Below, piece by piece: positions 23,681 to 33,970 of a DNA stretch of 64,000 bases (the first letter of the stretch is position 1; each line of letters starts with the position of its first letter). Origin of the DNA: Pegoplata infirma (Eukaryota > Arthropoda > Insecta > Diptera > Anthomyiidae); NCBI GenBank assembly GCA_963921195.1, contig OY992538.1, positions 57,402,852 to 57,466,851 on the forward strand. The letters are read 5' to 3'. The notes under the pieces are model-generated. The model saw only the letters and a program-made list of their open reading frames with translations. It did not search any database and was not told the origin of the DNA. The translations under genes and the position numbers were made by a program.

Positions 23681-24313
23681 TTTGCTGACGTAATCAAAAT
23701 AAAATTTTTCTAATCAAAGTTCTTATCCGGAATTTTGTGCATTTTGGAGGGTATTCGTGGGTTCGTTCAAGGCAAATTTCACTTATTAAAAAAAAATCCC
23801 GCTTTTTAGATCAAAATCCCGCTTTTTCAACCTTTCGATCCCGCTTTTCAGTCAAAAGCAGTTGGTCAGGTTAGTTATGCCGGAAAAGATTGAAATATAA
23901 GGAGAACTTAAAAAAAAAGCGAAAGAAGGTAAAAACTATGGATTATTTCAAGCCATTTTTATCGATTTTTCAACTTTAACCCTCTGTAACTTTTACCGAT
24001 AAAGTGGGGTAATCCTTAAACATTGCTCAGTGATGGTTCAAGGCCTTGTTTACACAACTGCATTAACAGTTTTTCTAAATTCCAAAAACTGCCGTTTTTT
24101 TAAACATTTATTTCAGTTTCACTGAGTTGAAATTTAAAAAAGATTTCATGATATATTTGTAGTTTTCTGGGCCTGGTTCGTGTTGAATTTCAGCCAAATC
24201 GGTTTATGGGTTTAAAAGTTATTAGCAAAACCGTGAATATATATTTTAAAAACATAAGTCACAAAAACATTTTAGAACGTATTTTTGTCACTTAAAAATA
24301 TTTTTACAATAAA

Positions 24314-25274
24314 CAAGTAGAAAAGTTAAATTCGACTTCGCCGAATCTATGAATACCCTCCACAATGCCCTATTTAAGTGATAGTAAATTTTCTAACGTG
24401 AAAAAAATAAAATTTTTGGTTATTTTATATTTTATTTTCTGTAAAAAAACTTTTTTTTATTAATTTTTGAAAAAAAAAAAATACAAATTTTTTTTTTGAG
24501 TGTAAAATTTTTTTTGAGTGTATTTTTTTTTTGTTTTAGTGTAAAAAAACTTTTTTTTTATTAATTTTTGAAAAAAAAAAAATTTACCAATTTTTTTTTT
24601 TTTTGAGTGTAAATTTTTTTTTGAGTGTAAACTTTTTTTTGAGTGTATTTTTTTTTTGTTTTAGTGTAAAAATTATTTTGTGTGACAAAAATACCTTTTA
24701 AAATATTTTTCTGACTTTCAAATGTTTTTAAAACATGTTTAACGGGTTTTCAATACGTGAATTTAAGGTGAAACTAATCTGAAATTCACGGTTTTGCTAA
24801 TAACTTTTGAACCACTGGACCGATTTGGCTGAAATTTAAAACGAACCGGACCACAGGAACGGTAAATATATATGTCACACTTCAGCACCCTCAGAATTGC
24901 CGTTCGTAAGTTACCGTGTGTTTTATCTCGTAAATTCCAGAAAAACCCTTGCCGAAATTCACTCATTTGCTTATAACTTTTGAACCACTGGACCGATTTC
25001 GCTGGATTGCAATACCAACCTGACCAGGTAAATGTCCAACATATATGCCAAACTTCAGGAGCCTCCGTAAAGTCTTTCAAAAGTTAGCGTGTTTTCAACA
25101 GACAGACAGACGGACAGACGGACGGACGGACGGACGGACATCGCTAGATCGTCTTAAAATCGATCGAGGATCATGAATATATATACTTTATGGGGTCCTA
25201 GACCAATATTTCGAGGTGTTACAAACGGAATGACAAACTTATATATACCCTCTATCACTAGAGTGGAGGGTATA
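24314..25274 (-). mobile_element. Complete DINE-1-like Helentron (reverse)
   Basis: Complete from its 3' end (CAAGTAG..TTCGACTTCGCCGAA at 24314) to its 5' end (CACTAGAGTGGAGGGTATA at 25274). It includes the GACGGACGGACGGACATCG block near 25105-25142 and the TATATATACTTTATGGGG core. The TATATATA site here is empty, giving the reference for the foldback insertions at 632, 37226 and 42045. The copy is inserted in the forward DINE's 3' region at a run of A/T, as DINE/Helentrons prefer. Confidence 0.9.
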
Positions 25275-25459
25275 AAAAAAAAATACACTCGAAAAAAATT
25301 TTACACAAAAAAAAAATTTGTAAATTATTTTTTTTTTTAAAAATTACTTAAAAAAAGTTTTTTTACACAAAATAAAATATTTCTAATAAAAAATGTTATT
25401 GTTTTCACTGTGGAGGGTATTCATAGATTCGGCCAAGGCGAATTTAACTTTTCTACTTG

Positions 25460-26221
25460 TTTTAATTTATTAATAAATAGGATATATCGCAAAAAAATTT
25501 AAAAATTCTAAAATCGCAAAAAGTCTTTGTTGGGCTGCATAATTTTTGTTCAAAAAAGTCACACTAATTTTTGTCTCAAAAAATATTAAAAATTTCTTGA
25601 ATTTTTGTCTCTTACAAAAAAAAAAAGTGTTATTTTCATAAATAAATTATATTTCAATCATGCCAATAATAAATTTAAAAGCACCCCATACATATTAAAT
25701 TTCCTAAAAACAAATTTAACCCCTATATTTGCGCTCAGCAAAAAAAAAAAAAATACGAAACGCAATAAACTGCCAGCAGTTTTCAGCCAAAAGGCAAAAA
25801 ATATTGCAAAAACTGTCATAAATTATAAGAAATTTAATGAATCCAGAAAATTATGAAACATTATCAGATTAATAACATACTGCAATTTTAGCAAATGCAG
25901 ACGACGACATACATGGAATAGAAATAATAACAAAAGAGTGTTGTTTAAAAAATTATCATGAATGGAATTTGGTAACCCTTCACACAAAAAATAAACTAAA
26001 CAAAGAACCCAAAAAGTTATTAAAGGAAAAAAATATCAAAGAGTTTTTAAGGGGAAAATATAACTGTAATAGCTCTGAACCACCAAAAAAAGGGGAACAA
26101 TGAATATTAAAAAAAGAAATTGCAATTTCTAAGAAATTTATAAAAAGGAAACCAATTGGGTTTTTTGTGAGTGTAAGGTTATGAAATATTAAAAGAAAAA
26201 ACAAATTTGTAACCGACTTTA
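25460..26221. other. AT-rich DNA, no feature recognised
   Basis: No repeat arm or gene was identified. Open frames here are Lys/Asn/Phe-rich low-complexity translations of AT-rich DNA. Confidence 0.45.
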
Positions 26222-26410
26222 CACAGAAAAAAACGAATTGTTATATTGACCCCCATATTCGTGAATACAATAAAATTTTTCACTGCTCCTATACGGAAAT
26301 TTGTAATATCAACAAACTTTTGTAAATTTTGATTGTTGAATTTTTTTTTTTTTTCAATAAAGAAATTCAACAAACACCATTTGTTGATTTGACAAAAGTA
26401 AAAATCTTAT
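26222..26410 (+). mobile_element. Fragment of CACAGAAAAAAACG MITE
   Basis: The reverse complement of 47845-48002: CACAGAAAAAAACGAATTG, GACCCCCATATTCGTGAATAC, CCTATACGGAAATTTG. Only this end is clear; the other terminus was not found. Confidence 0.65.
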
Positions 26411-26532
26411 TTTTTTCTTTAAACAGATTTTTTCCTAAAATTAAGGCCATGAAGCATATTTTTTATACCTGCCCTACCGTTGGCAAAAAATCCAAATATT
26501 TGACTCAGACTCTATAAAGAGTTTTCAATTTT

Positions 26533-26611
26533 AGCGCCCAACTCGGGGCTTAAGATAAATCAAATTTTTTAACACTTTAATTTTATCCTATGTTGGCGCC
26601 CAACGTGGGGC
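26533..26611 (+). promoter_or_regulatory. Two LTR-retroelement primer-binding-site-like sequences
   Basis: TGGCGCCCAACGTGGGGC at 26594-26611 is an 18-nt perfect complement of the 3' end of animal tRNA-Lys(CUU) including CCA, the usual primer site just after a 5' LTR. A second, imperfect version (AGCGCCCAACTCGGGGCTT) lies 61 bp upstream at 26533-26551. No paired LTRs, gag or pol follow, so these are relics or chance. The tRNA match is recalled from knowledge, not searched. Confidence 0.5.
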
Positions 26612-26799
26612 CCGTGAAAAGTTTTACATAGTTGTTAACTTAAAGACATTCTAGCGATTTCCGTCATTGGAATGCACGATTAAATCCAAACCAAAAGATT
26701 TAAACCCTTGAAGTTTGGCATTTCTTAATACCACAGTCTGCTTAAGTTTGTATACGGGTAAAATCGGACAAGGGGCGGGGGTGGAACAAAAACAATTTT

Positions 26800-27340
26800 T
26801 ATACCCTCCATATCCTCACTTTGTCATTTTGTGTAACACATCGAAATATCGGTCTTGGACTCCATAAAGGTAAATACTATTGATTCATGATGGTCAGTAG
26901 GGCGCACATTGGTTGATGTTCATAGAACGAGCGGCTAAAAATAGAAGAAGTGGTCGAAGGACAATGAAACTTGGCACATAAGCATTTTTTGTTTAAATCA
27001 AGAAAAAAATGCAAAAATCAAAATGATCCGCCCACTTTTAAGCCCAAAGTGAAAATTTAATTTTGACCTACGGCATTGTTTTTTGGCACATATCATTTTT
27101 AAGCACTCAGAATCATTTGTGTGAAATTTGAAAAATATCCGCCCACTTTTACGCCCACTACAACTTGTATTGAAAAAGTGGCATAACTCCCTTGATTTTT
27201 AATGCATCAACTCAATTTTCACAAAAAATAACTCAATTTTCACAAAAAATAAATATTATAATTGTAGAATGGGCTCCTGAAAATACATTCCTGATCCGCC
27301 CACTTTTACGCCCACCTCCCATAGAAAAAACAAATAGAAA
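26800..27340 (+). mobile_element. DINE-1 subfamily B, 5' part
   Basis: TATACCCTCC at 26800, then CTCACTTTGTCATTTTGTGT, ATCGAAATATCGGTC and repeated CCGCCCACTTTTACGCCCAC, the CGCCCAC-rich body typical of INE-1. The 3' end is missing, displaced or lost where the reverse copy at 27341 starts. Confidence 0.75.
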
Positions 27341-27985
27341 CAAGTAAGAGTGTTAAGTTCGGCTGTGCCGAATCTTTTATACCCTCCAACACGTTTAAAA
27401 TAAAAAAAAAAATAGCAGGGGCGTCCTTTTTTTTGGTGGGGGGGTCGGTGGAGTTGGTGGGGGACACTTGTATCCCCGCTATATATGTTTACAAATTATT
27501 TGTTTATGATATTAACGCTTAAATAATAAATTTGCATCGTTATTTTTAATTAATTTCTATAACCACGCCCCCAAAAGGTGGCGGCCTGAAAAAAATCAAA
27601 TTTTCTAACCCCCTTGGTCCAAGCGCAGGTCTATGAACATAATGTGGCATACAAATGTTACATTTGTTAAGCAAAAATTAAAAAAAAATCGTAAAAATAT
27701 CATATTTTTCAGGGGTCGTTTTAGTTCTTCAAGGGGGAACTTTTTCCCCCTGTTCCGATTTTGCCCATCTTCGAACTTAACCTTACCAATTTCAGGGGTC
27801 TAGCTCTTTTTGTTTGGACTGCATCGTTATTTCTACAGACGGACGGACGGACATCGCTAGAATGTCTTAGATTCTCTTATGGATCAATATTATATATACT
27901 TTGTGGGGTCCCCGACCGATATTTCGATGTGTTACACACAGAATGACAAAGTGAGTATACCTCCATATTGTGGTTGGAGGGTATA
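27341..27985 (-). mobile_element. DINE-1 subfamily B, complete (reverse)
   Basis: 3' end CAAGTAAGAGTG with the perfect hairpin TTCGGCTGTGCCGAA, then CACGCCCCCAAAAGGTGG body, GACGGACGGACGGACATCG, the core, and the 5' end GGTTGGAGGGTATA. Subfamily B differs from A by its AGAGTGTTAA 3' tail and its body. Confidence 0.88.
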
Positions 27986-28223
27986 CAAATCAGTGTTTCT
28001 GAATCATTAAGGAAAATTCATATTTTTTGTTACTTTATTATTTTATAGTTTTTACTGTTTTTTTTTTTTGAAAAGAGCAGGTAGGAGCAGCTGAATTTTT
28101 TTTTAACTTTTAGCTGAGACTTCAAGCTGTGATTTGACATCTTTCGTTAAACAGCGCTCCACAGCGCTAAAAAAATGCAGTCCACTGAAGTTGATGAACA
28201 TTGAAATTTTGATGTTCTTTATA

Positions 28224-28998
28224 CGTCAAACCCGGTTATAACGAACTCCGAGGGACCAGTAAAAATAGTTCGTTATAAGCGAAGTTCGCTATAGGCGGGG
28301 TATATTTTATATCAACCTAGTTTTACTTAAAAAAAAGTTCCAATTTTGTTTTATTTGACGTTTTTTTGAAAGTAAACTACTTATTGAAAAGAAAACATTA
28401 AAAATATAAATAAATTTTATAAAAATTATAATATAAACCAAAAATTTCTGACCATTTTTGAGTTTGGTGAACATAATTGCCGCAAATTTTAAAATATTAA
28501 TTGGAGTTCGTTATAAAAAGGTAATTATACATGAAATTCGTTATAACCGAGTTCGTTATAAAAGATGTATTTTGTGTGAAAATTGTTGCCAAAAAGTCGG
28601 GACTTTAGAATTAGTGCGTTATAACATAGAGGAATAAAGGTAAGAGATTGTAGCTCTCTCTACTCTCTTTTTTTCCTCTTACGCGAAGTCTGCCAGGGAT
28701 CAAAGGGAAATTTTTGGTTTTTTTAAAGTTATGAAATTTGTACTTTATTTGCACTTTTAATAATTTTTTTTTAACTATATTGAATCATTAACAATTAAAG
28801 AACGTAATTATCATAAATTTGTTTTGTTTAAAACAATAGAAAAGTGTTTATTTTAAAGAAATCAAAAAGCCTTTTTTTGTAATTTCCCCTACTTTTAATC
28901 CCAGGCAGATTTCGTTTGAGTGTTTGAGGTTGACAGCGACCGCCTGGTTATAACCGAGAATTCGTTATAACCGAGTTCGTTATAACCGAGTTCGACTG
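28224..28998. mobile_element. pogo/Tigger-like MITE, copy 1, split
   Basis: Between TA dinucleotides. The left end reads CGTCAAACCCGGTTATAACG and the right end ACCGAGTTCGACTG. Several GTTATAACGAA/TTCGTTATAAC words lie at each end. Copies at 42616 and 45849 are close homologues of about 500 bp; this one is longer because of the insertion at 28626-28946. The superfamily call rests on termini and TA flanks only. Confidence 0.75.
28626..28946. mobile_element. Small insertion with 8-bp TSD GTTATAAC
   Basis: GTTATAAC at 28618-28625 and 28947-28954; the other two pogo-like copies lack this block. Terminal repeats are poor, but an inner inverted pair (CGAAGTCTGCCAGGGAT near 28685, ATCCCAGGCAGATTTCG near 28898) is clear. 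A decayed hAT-like element is the best reading. The duplicated word is a palindrome common in the host element, so the TSD carries less weight. Confidence 0.6.
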
Positions 28999-29000
28999 TA

Positions 29001-29984
29001 TTTTGTTCTACGAAATTTTTTATATGGCTTTTTTTACAACTTTTTTTAATGCAAATCTCATCCATGAAAATTGTCATTTACGAAAATATACAACAAAGTC
29101 AAATGATAAGTTTACTATGATTGTAACAAAAGATTGAATATACAGTAAATTTGCATGCCATTTAAAACAAGCGAACATATATGAACTTTGAGCGTGTCTG
29201 TCAAAACAAATATATCAGCCTAATATTACGGAATCATAATATTCAGATATCTGACAACAAAATACCAAAAAATTATCCAAATCGGCGAACATGAAAAAAA
29301 TGAATTTCGGACACTCTTCAACCAATGTGGGGCGTCCCGTCAAATTTTCGAATTCATGTCGTAATGAAACAATGGCCACGTCAGAGCAGATTGTGGAAAA
29401 ATTTATGAAAAAATTTTGCAAGGTCATCTTCAGTCGGCAACCAGCGGTCAAAGTTGAAAAAAATTACGTATTTCGATCAAAATTTATTTCCGAATTTTTT
29501 GACCAAATCCAGCTAAAAAATTCGGAAATTGGCGCACATAATTGAAAAAATATTTAAAAAAAGTAAGTAATTATTAAGTGCAAAATTATTTATTTCCTCC
29601 TGGGCACATTCGCCAGATTGAGGATGGGAAAGTTTTGCTAGACATTTTATTTCTTGGCGATTGTGCCCCACCAGCTTGTCGCACGTGCCCCATGGGTGGG
29701 GCAGTTTCGGCGATTTGGGTTGCTTTAAAAATATAAAAAAAAAAATAATTGAAGCCAAACAGATAAATTCCATTTGGAATATACATTTTAAGGCTAAAAT
29801 ATGTAGCTTCTTAAATCAACAAGAATTTAGGAAAAACGTTTACTGGTTTAGGTTTTACAGCACTTCAAAAAAAAGTGGCGAAGGTGCCCTTCTCTATAAT
29901 ACCTCCAATTTTACACGACATTCTCGTAAAATTTCCCAGTTTTAATTGTAATTTAAGACGCTTTTTAAAGAGGGGTTTAAATAT
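29001..29984. other. Possible host single-copy DNA, no confident gene
   Basis: No repeat family was recognised. An 84-residue plus-strand frame (29291-29545) has more balanced codons than its surroundings, but I recognise no domain. A GC-rich hairpin, TGCCCCACC/GGTGGGGCA, lies at 29664-29703. A gene fragment cannot be excluded. Confidence 0.3.
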
Positions 29985-30540
29985 CACTGCGGAACACTAA
30001 AAAATAAACAAGAGTTACGACCATCATTTCCAAATATTTCGGACATGCTGATTCGAATGGCGTACTCCGTTTTTCGATGTATGGTACAGTTTTCTTGCAA
30101 AATGTCGTTAAAGATTTGCTGATTTCGAGCCAGTTTTTTAACAAAAAAATTTGCAAAGTAAATGGTTTATAAATTTTATGACATGGAAAACAAAGATATG
30201 ACTTGTAGCAATATTTCTTATGCAAATTTGGTTTAAAGCTTTTCAATTTAAGCACTTAAATTCGCGAATTTCTCCATTTTTTAAGGTTTTCGCGAAATTA
30301 ACAGCCAAATTGGTCTTTGATAAAAAACTGGCTTTTAATGAATCAAAAATGCATCCCTAACAATACGAATAATGGACAAAAAACAGCTATGTTATATGGA
30401 CCATCATGATGAAAATCGCGAAAAACCGTTTTTTTGTATATGCCAGCACAGCGACGTATCCAGGAATTTGAAAACGGGGGGGCACAACTTCCAAATTTTT
30501 TTAGTCAACGCCGATTTAAATAGGACTACAATCCATACCA

Positions 30541-30564
30541 CCCCCCCCCCCCCCCCCCCCCCCC
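30541..30564 (+). repeat. Poly-C tract, 24 bp
   Basis: An uninterrupted run of 24 C preceded by CCATACCA. In this AT-rich region it is likely an expanded subterminal G/C-run of the hAT-like element. Length may be a sequencing or assembly artefact. Confidence 0.9.
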
Positions 30565-31553
30565 TTATACGATTTTATCTTCATTTATATAAAAGACATG
30601 TTTTGGAATATCATAACCGTTTCGTATTTATTGCTTCACGTAAGAGTCATAAGTGACGGCCATAAAAATGTCTATTTTGACAGATTTATCTGCTGACTCG
30701 ACCTAGATTATCCAGACAAAAATTCTGCAAACCGCGTCTGCTTAAATCAGCAGATCCTCATATGGATCAAAATGGCGTATATTTTGCTCAGATTCTTGAG
30801 GTTTAAGTATTTTTGAGTACAGTTTCAAAATTTTGTTCATTTGTGCAATTTTAACCCAGAAAAAGTGCTAGATTGAAAATTTTAGTTTTATATCCAAAAA
30901 ATGTTGTTAGATATTCCAAATTCATATTCATTAAACAGTCTGGTGATCGCGCTGTTTTAAATTTAAGCTTGTTCCGTGGTACCATATGATGATTTTTTTT
31001 ATAAAAAATATTAGAAATTTAAGACTTTTTGATAGAAAAAGTATCAGCATCTAAAAGGTTTTTATATAATAATTGTTTCAAAATCTGATATATTTTTGTG
31101 TAAAAAATATTTAAGAATATGAAAATTTTACTGTGGAAAATATAGTTTAGAATCTGATAGTTTCCCTATAAAAAAATACTAAGAATTTTAAAATTTTCTA
31201 TAGAGAAAATGTTTTAGAAAATAAAAATTTTTTAATAAGAAAAAAATCTCCCAAAATATAAGAATTTTCCTGACGAAAAAGTGTGTTTGAATCTGAAAAT
31301 GTTTCGATAAAAAATAATTTTTCTAAATCTGAGAATCTCCTATTGAAATAATATTTCACAATTTAATATAGAGAAAGTGTCTTAGAGTCGTATAGTTTGA
31401 ATTTTTTTTTAAGACATTTTTATACCCTCCAACTACAGTATGGGGGTATACTCACTTTGTCATTCCGTGTGTAACGCATCAAAATATCGGTCTAGGACCC
31501 CATAAAGTATATATATTTATGATCACTGATCGATTCTAAGACATTCTAGCGAT

Positions 31554-31625
31554 GTCCGTCCGTCCGTCCGTCTGTCCGTCCGTCTGTCCGTCTGTTCGTC
31601 TGTCCGTCTGTCCGTCTTTCCGTCT
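31554..31625 (+). repeat. GTCC/GTCT tetranucleotide microsatellite in DINE
   Basis: About 18 units of GTCC or GTCT, with one TTCG. Shorter versions occur at the homologous place in every DINE copy here (18297, 25107, 43678, 54834, 57880). Variable microsatellites at this position are typical of DINE-1. Confidence 0.9.
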
Positions 31626-31872
31626 GTAGTTAACACGATGCAGTCCAAAATAAAAGAGCTAGACTCCCGACATTTGGCACGAATATGTCTTATGTTCCTA
31701 GGCAGGTTAAGTTCGTAAATGAGCAACATCGGACCAGGGGGAAAAAAGTTCCCCCTTGAAGAACTAAACGAACCTCTGAAAAACACAATTTTTTTACATG
31801 ATTTTTTTGTGTTTTTGTTTAACAAATGCAATATTTTTATGCTACAAGAAGTTCAATGTCCTGCATTTGGAC

Positions 31873-32628
31873 TAGTGTTTGGGGTCCGGAAATTCCCGGG
31901 TCGGATTTCCCGGGAATTCCCGGGAAAAGACTGACGGGAATTCCCGGGAATTTTTTTAATTTTTCCCGGGAAATCCGGGAATTTTATAAAATAAACCATT
32001 TTACATAAAAAACGTTTAATTTAATTTAATTTTTAATATTTTTGTACATAAAGGTATAATTACATTTGCTATTTTTTGTATTTTTTCTATTTGAAAGAAC
32101 AGTGCAAATATATATTCGTAAGAAAACTGACCAAGTGTAAAAAGTATGACAATATCATGAAAAAATTTAAAAAGTAAAAAAATATATGTCGGTTAATGAT
32201 CATTTTGATAAGACTTGAAAAAAAATATAAAAATTTTGAACCCAGAATTTACATTTTTAGAACAAATATTAAAAGCGATGCCAACTGTATTTGTTTTTGC
32301 TCGAATAACGCAGTGTTTAAAGTTTTTTGTGATTTTAAGACATTTTTCGCGATTTTTTGTGGGGAAAAAAGTTGCAATATTTTTTTTTTTTGTTTTATTG
32401 TATTTCAGGATTTTTAACTTTTAACTTTTATTTTTTGATTTTTTATGTTTTAATTAATTGTTTATCTGTAATAAAACAGTTTTTAATAAAAAGTTGGTCA
32501 AATTTTATTGTTTTTTATGATTTATATTAATAATGAAAATTTCCCGGGATTCCCGGGAATCCCGGGAAATAAATTATTTTTTTCCCGTTTCCCGAGAAAT
32601 TGAAAAGTCCGGGAATTCCCAAACACTA
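31873..32628. mobile_element. hAT-like element, CCCGGGAATT family, copy 2
   Basis: Perfect 8-bp TSD ATTTGGAC (31865-31872, 32629-32636). TIRs are TAGTGTTTGGG and CCCAAACACTA. TTCCCGGGAATTCCCGGG clusters lie inside both ends. At 756 bp it is the shortest of three family members, with an AT-rich interior and no gene. Confidence 0.9.
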
Positions 32629-33970
32629 ATTTGGACCCAAAGAATTAGAAAATGTCGTTTTTTCGGTCCGCCCCCCTTTTATGGGCGTGGAATAATTTTT
32701 TTTTTATATATTGATAAACTTGTATTTCTTTAGCGCAAAAAGCATAAGAATGAATTTTTAAACACATATTCGAGAGGAAATTTGACCCTCCCAATAACCA
32801 CTACCGACCCCCCGCCCCCCGCCCAAAAAAACAGAAAACGCCCCTGGATTTTTTTTCTTATTTTTGTTTGCATGTTGGAGGGTATAAAAGATTCGGCACA
32901 GCCGAATTTAACACTCTTACTTGTTTTTTATGATCCTGATGCATAATTTTTATTGATAAAACCAATTTATGTGTTTTTTAAACATATTTTACAGATATTC
33001 CGATAAAAATGACTTTTTAGAAACGAAACTAGATAACACTCTGGATTTTTTATAAAAAACTAAAACCTTTTCTTTAAAAACCAAAATATTTTGAAACCTG
33101 TGAATTTTTTTTTTGTAATATGCGTTGCAGTGTAATAATTTTTAAAAATTTTCAAATCGAAAAGGGGGGGGCACGTGCCCCCTGTGCCCACCCCCTGTAT
33201 ACGTCCATGTGCCAGCATCACTTTACGAGATGATTTAAGGTTCCATCTTTTAGTATATAATGTGGGAACCTTAAACAACTAACTGACCAAAAATTCGGCC
33301 AAAAAAGTTTTCATTTGCAAAAGTTATCTTAACAAAAACTATTATTTCAGTGTTTGCGATACAATAATTATAGTTTTTGTTAAGATAACTTTTGCAAATG
33401 AAAACTTTTTTGGACAAATTTTGGGTCAGTTCATTGTTTAAGGTTCCCACATTATATACTAAAAGACGAAGCCTCAAATCATCTCCTAAAGTGATGCTGC
33501 CATATACAAAAAAACGGTTTTTCGCGATTTTCATCATAATGGTCCATATAACATAGATGTTTTTTGTCCACTATTCGTAGTGTCATGAACGCCTTTATGA
33601 TCCACAAAATGCAAGTTTTTTATCAGAGACCATTTTAGCGGTTAATTTCGCGAAAACTTACAAAAATGAAGAAATCCGCGAATTTAAGGGCTTAAGATGA
33701 AAAGCTTTAAACCCAATTTATATTAGAAATATTGTTACAAGTTATATCTTTGTTTTCCATGCCAAAAAATTTAAAAATCATTAGCTTTGTGTTTTTTTTT
33801 TGTTAAAAATGCAACTGAAAATCAGCCAATCTTTAATGACATTTTACAAGAAAACTGTACCATACATCGAAAAACGGAGTACGCCATTCGATTCAGCATG
33901 TCCGAAATATATTGAAATGATGGTCGCACCTCATGTTTTCTAAAATAGTGGTTAGTTTTGTCACGCAGTG

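Larger units (their letters stand above)
19741..23873. mobile_element. hAT-like element with ATCCCGCTTTTT repeats, 4.13 kb
   Basis: Perfect 8-bp TSD GTTATGCC (19733-19740, 23874-23881). TIRs are TAACCTGACCAAC and GTTGGTCAGGTTA. Direct ATCCCGCTTTTT units sit inside both ends (about 19755-19865 and 23795-23850). The interior holds the 2.27-kb foldback at 20131 and a run of TTTAGATTCTGA-type minisatellite sequence. No transposase. Confidence 0.9.
18546..24151. mobile_element. TATA-bounded insertion in DINE body, about 1.47 kb plus nested DNA
   Basis: DINE sequence stops at GGCATATA (18538-18545) and resumes at about 24152 with TATATTTG..GGGCCTGGTTCG. The left end TGAGGAGTTCC resembles the TGRGGMATTCC ends of foldbacks at 37226 and 42045. 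A matching right TIR and long arms are not visible, so it is either a decayed relative or a different element using the same target. The 4.13-kb element at 19741 splits it. Confidence 0.55.
14179..25459 (+). mobile_element. DINE-1-like Helentron split by three insertions
   Basis: The 5' end TATACCCTTCAC begins at 14179 and resumes at 18166 with the 5' inverted repeat, the ACCCCATAAAGTATATATTC core and the GTCCGTCCGTCTGTC block. The body resumes at about 24152 (CTGGGCCTGGTTCG) and again at 25275. The 3' end is GATTCGGCCAAGGCGAA..CTACTTG at 25459. Removing the insertions (14191-18165, about 18546-24151, 24314-25274) leaves roughly 0.7-0.8 kb in the same order as the DINE at 41950-44358. Confidence 0.85.
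31421..32923 (+). mobile_element. DINE-1 subfamily B, complete, split
   Basis: 5' end TATACCCTCCAAC, the CTCACTTTGTCATTCCGTGT and CCCATAAAGTATATAT core, a long GTCCGTCCGTCTGTC block, body with CCGCCCCCCTTTTATGGGCG, and 3' end ATTCGGCACAGCCGAATTTAA..CTTACTTG. It is interrupted by the CCCGGG-family element at 31873-32628. Confidence 0.9.
30449..33209. mobile_element. hAT-like element with G-tract ends, 2.76 kb
   Basis: Perfect 8-bp TSD TGCCAGCA (30441-30448, 33210-33217). The ends CAGCGACGTATCCAGG and the complement of CATGGACGTATACAGG match the CAG.GRCGTA..CAGG terminus seen in many insect hAT elements, followed by G-runs next to each end. It holds a 24-C run, TTTAGAATCTGA minisatellite (about 31015-31400) and a DINE-B. 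No transposase. Confidence 0.85.
29985..33970. mobile_element. Foldback FB-E, TIR CACTGCG, 3-bp TSD
   Basis: CACTGCGGAACACTAA at 29985 and the complementary CACGCAGTG ending at 33970 lie between TAT trinucleotides. The arms match through GACCATCATTTC, CATGCTGATTCGAATGGCGTACTCCGT (mirrored near 33880) and ATGTTATATGGACCAT (mirrored near 33540). The axis is near 33350 in TTTTTGTTAAGATAACTTTTG. Excluding the hAT-like insertion at 30449, the element is about 1.2 kb. CACTR termini with a 3-bp TSD recall CACTA/CMC transposons. Confidence 0.8.

Noticed and set aside
24763..25080. 105-residue minus-strand frame
   Set aside because: It translates DINE-1 body sequence; related frames at 6902-7090 and 7055-7324 are the same repeat with different breaks.
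29291..29545. 84-residue plus-strand frame as a gene
   Set aside because: Codon use is plausible, but there is no recognised domain or homology. Noted only in the region entry.
31523..31831. Asp/Arg/Thr-rich repeat protein (TDRRTDGRTD)
   Set aside because: Translation of the DINE GTCC/GTCT microsatellite; similar peptides arise from every DINE copy.
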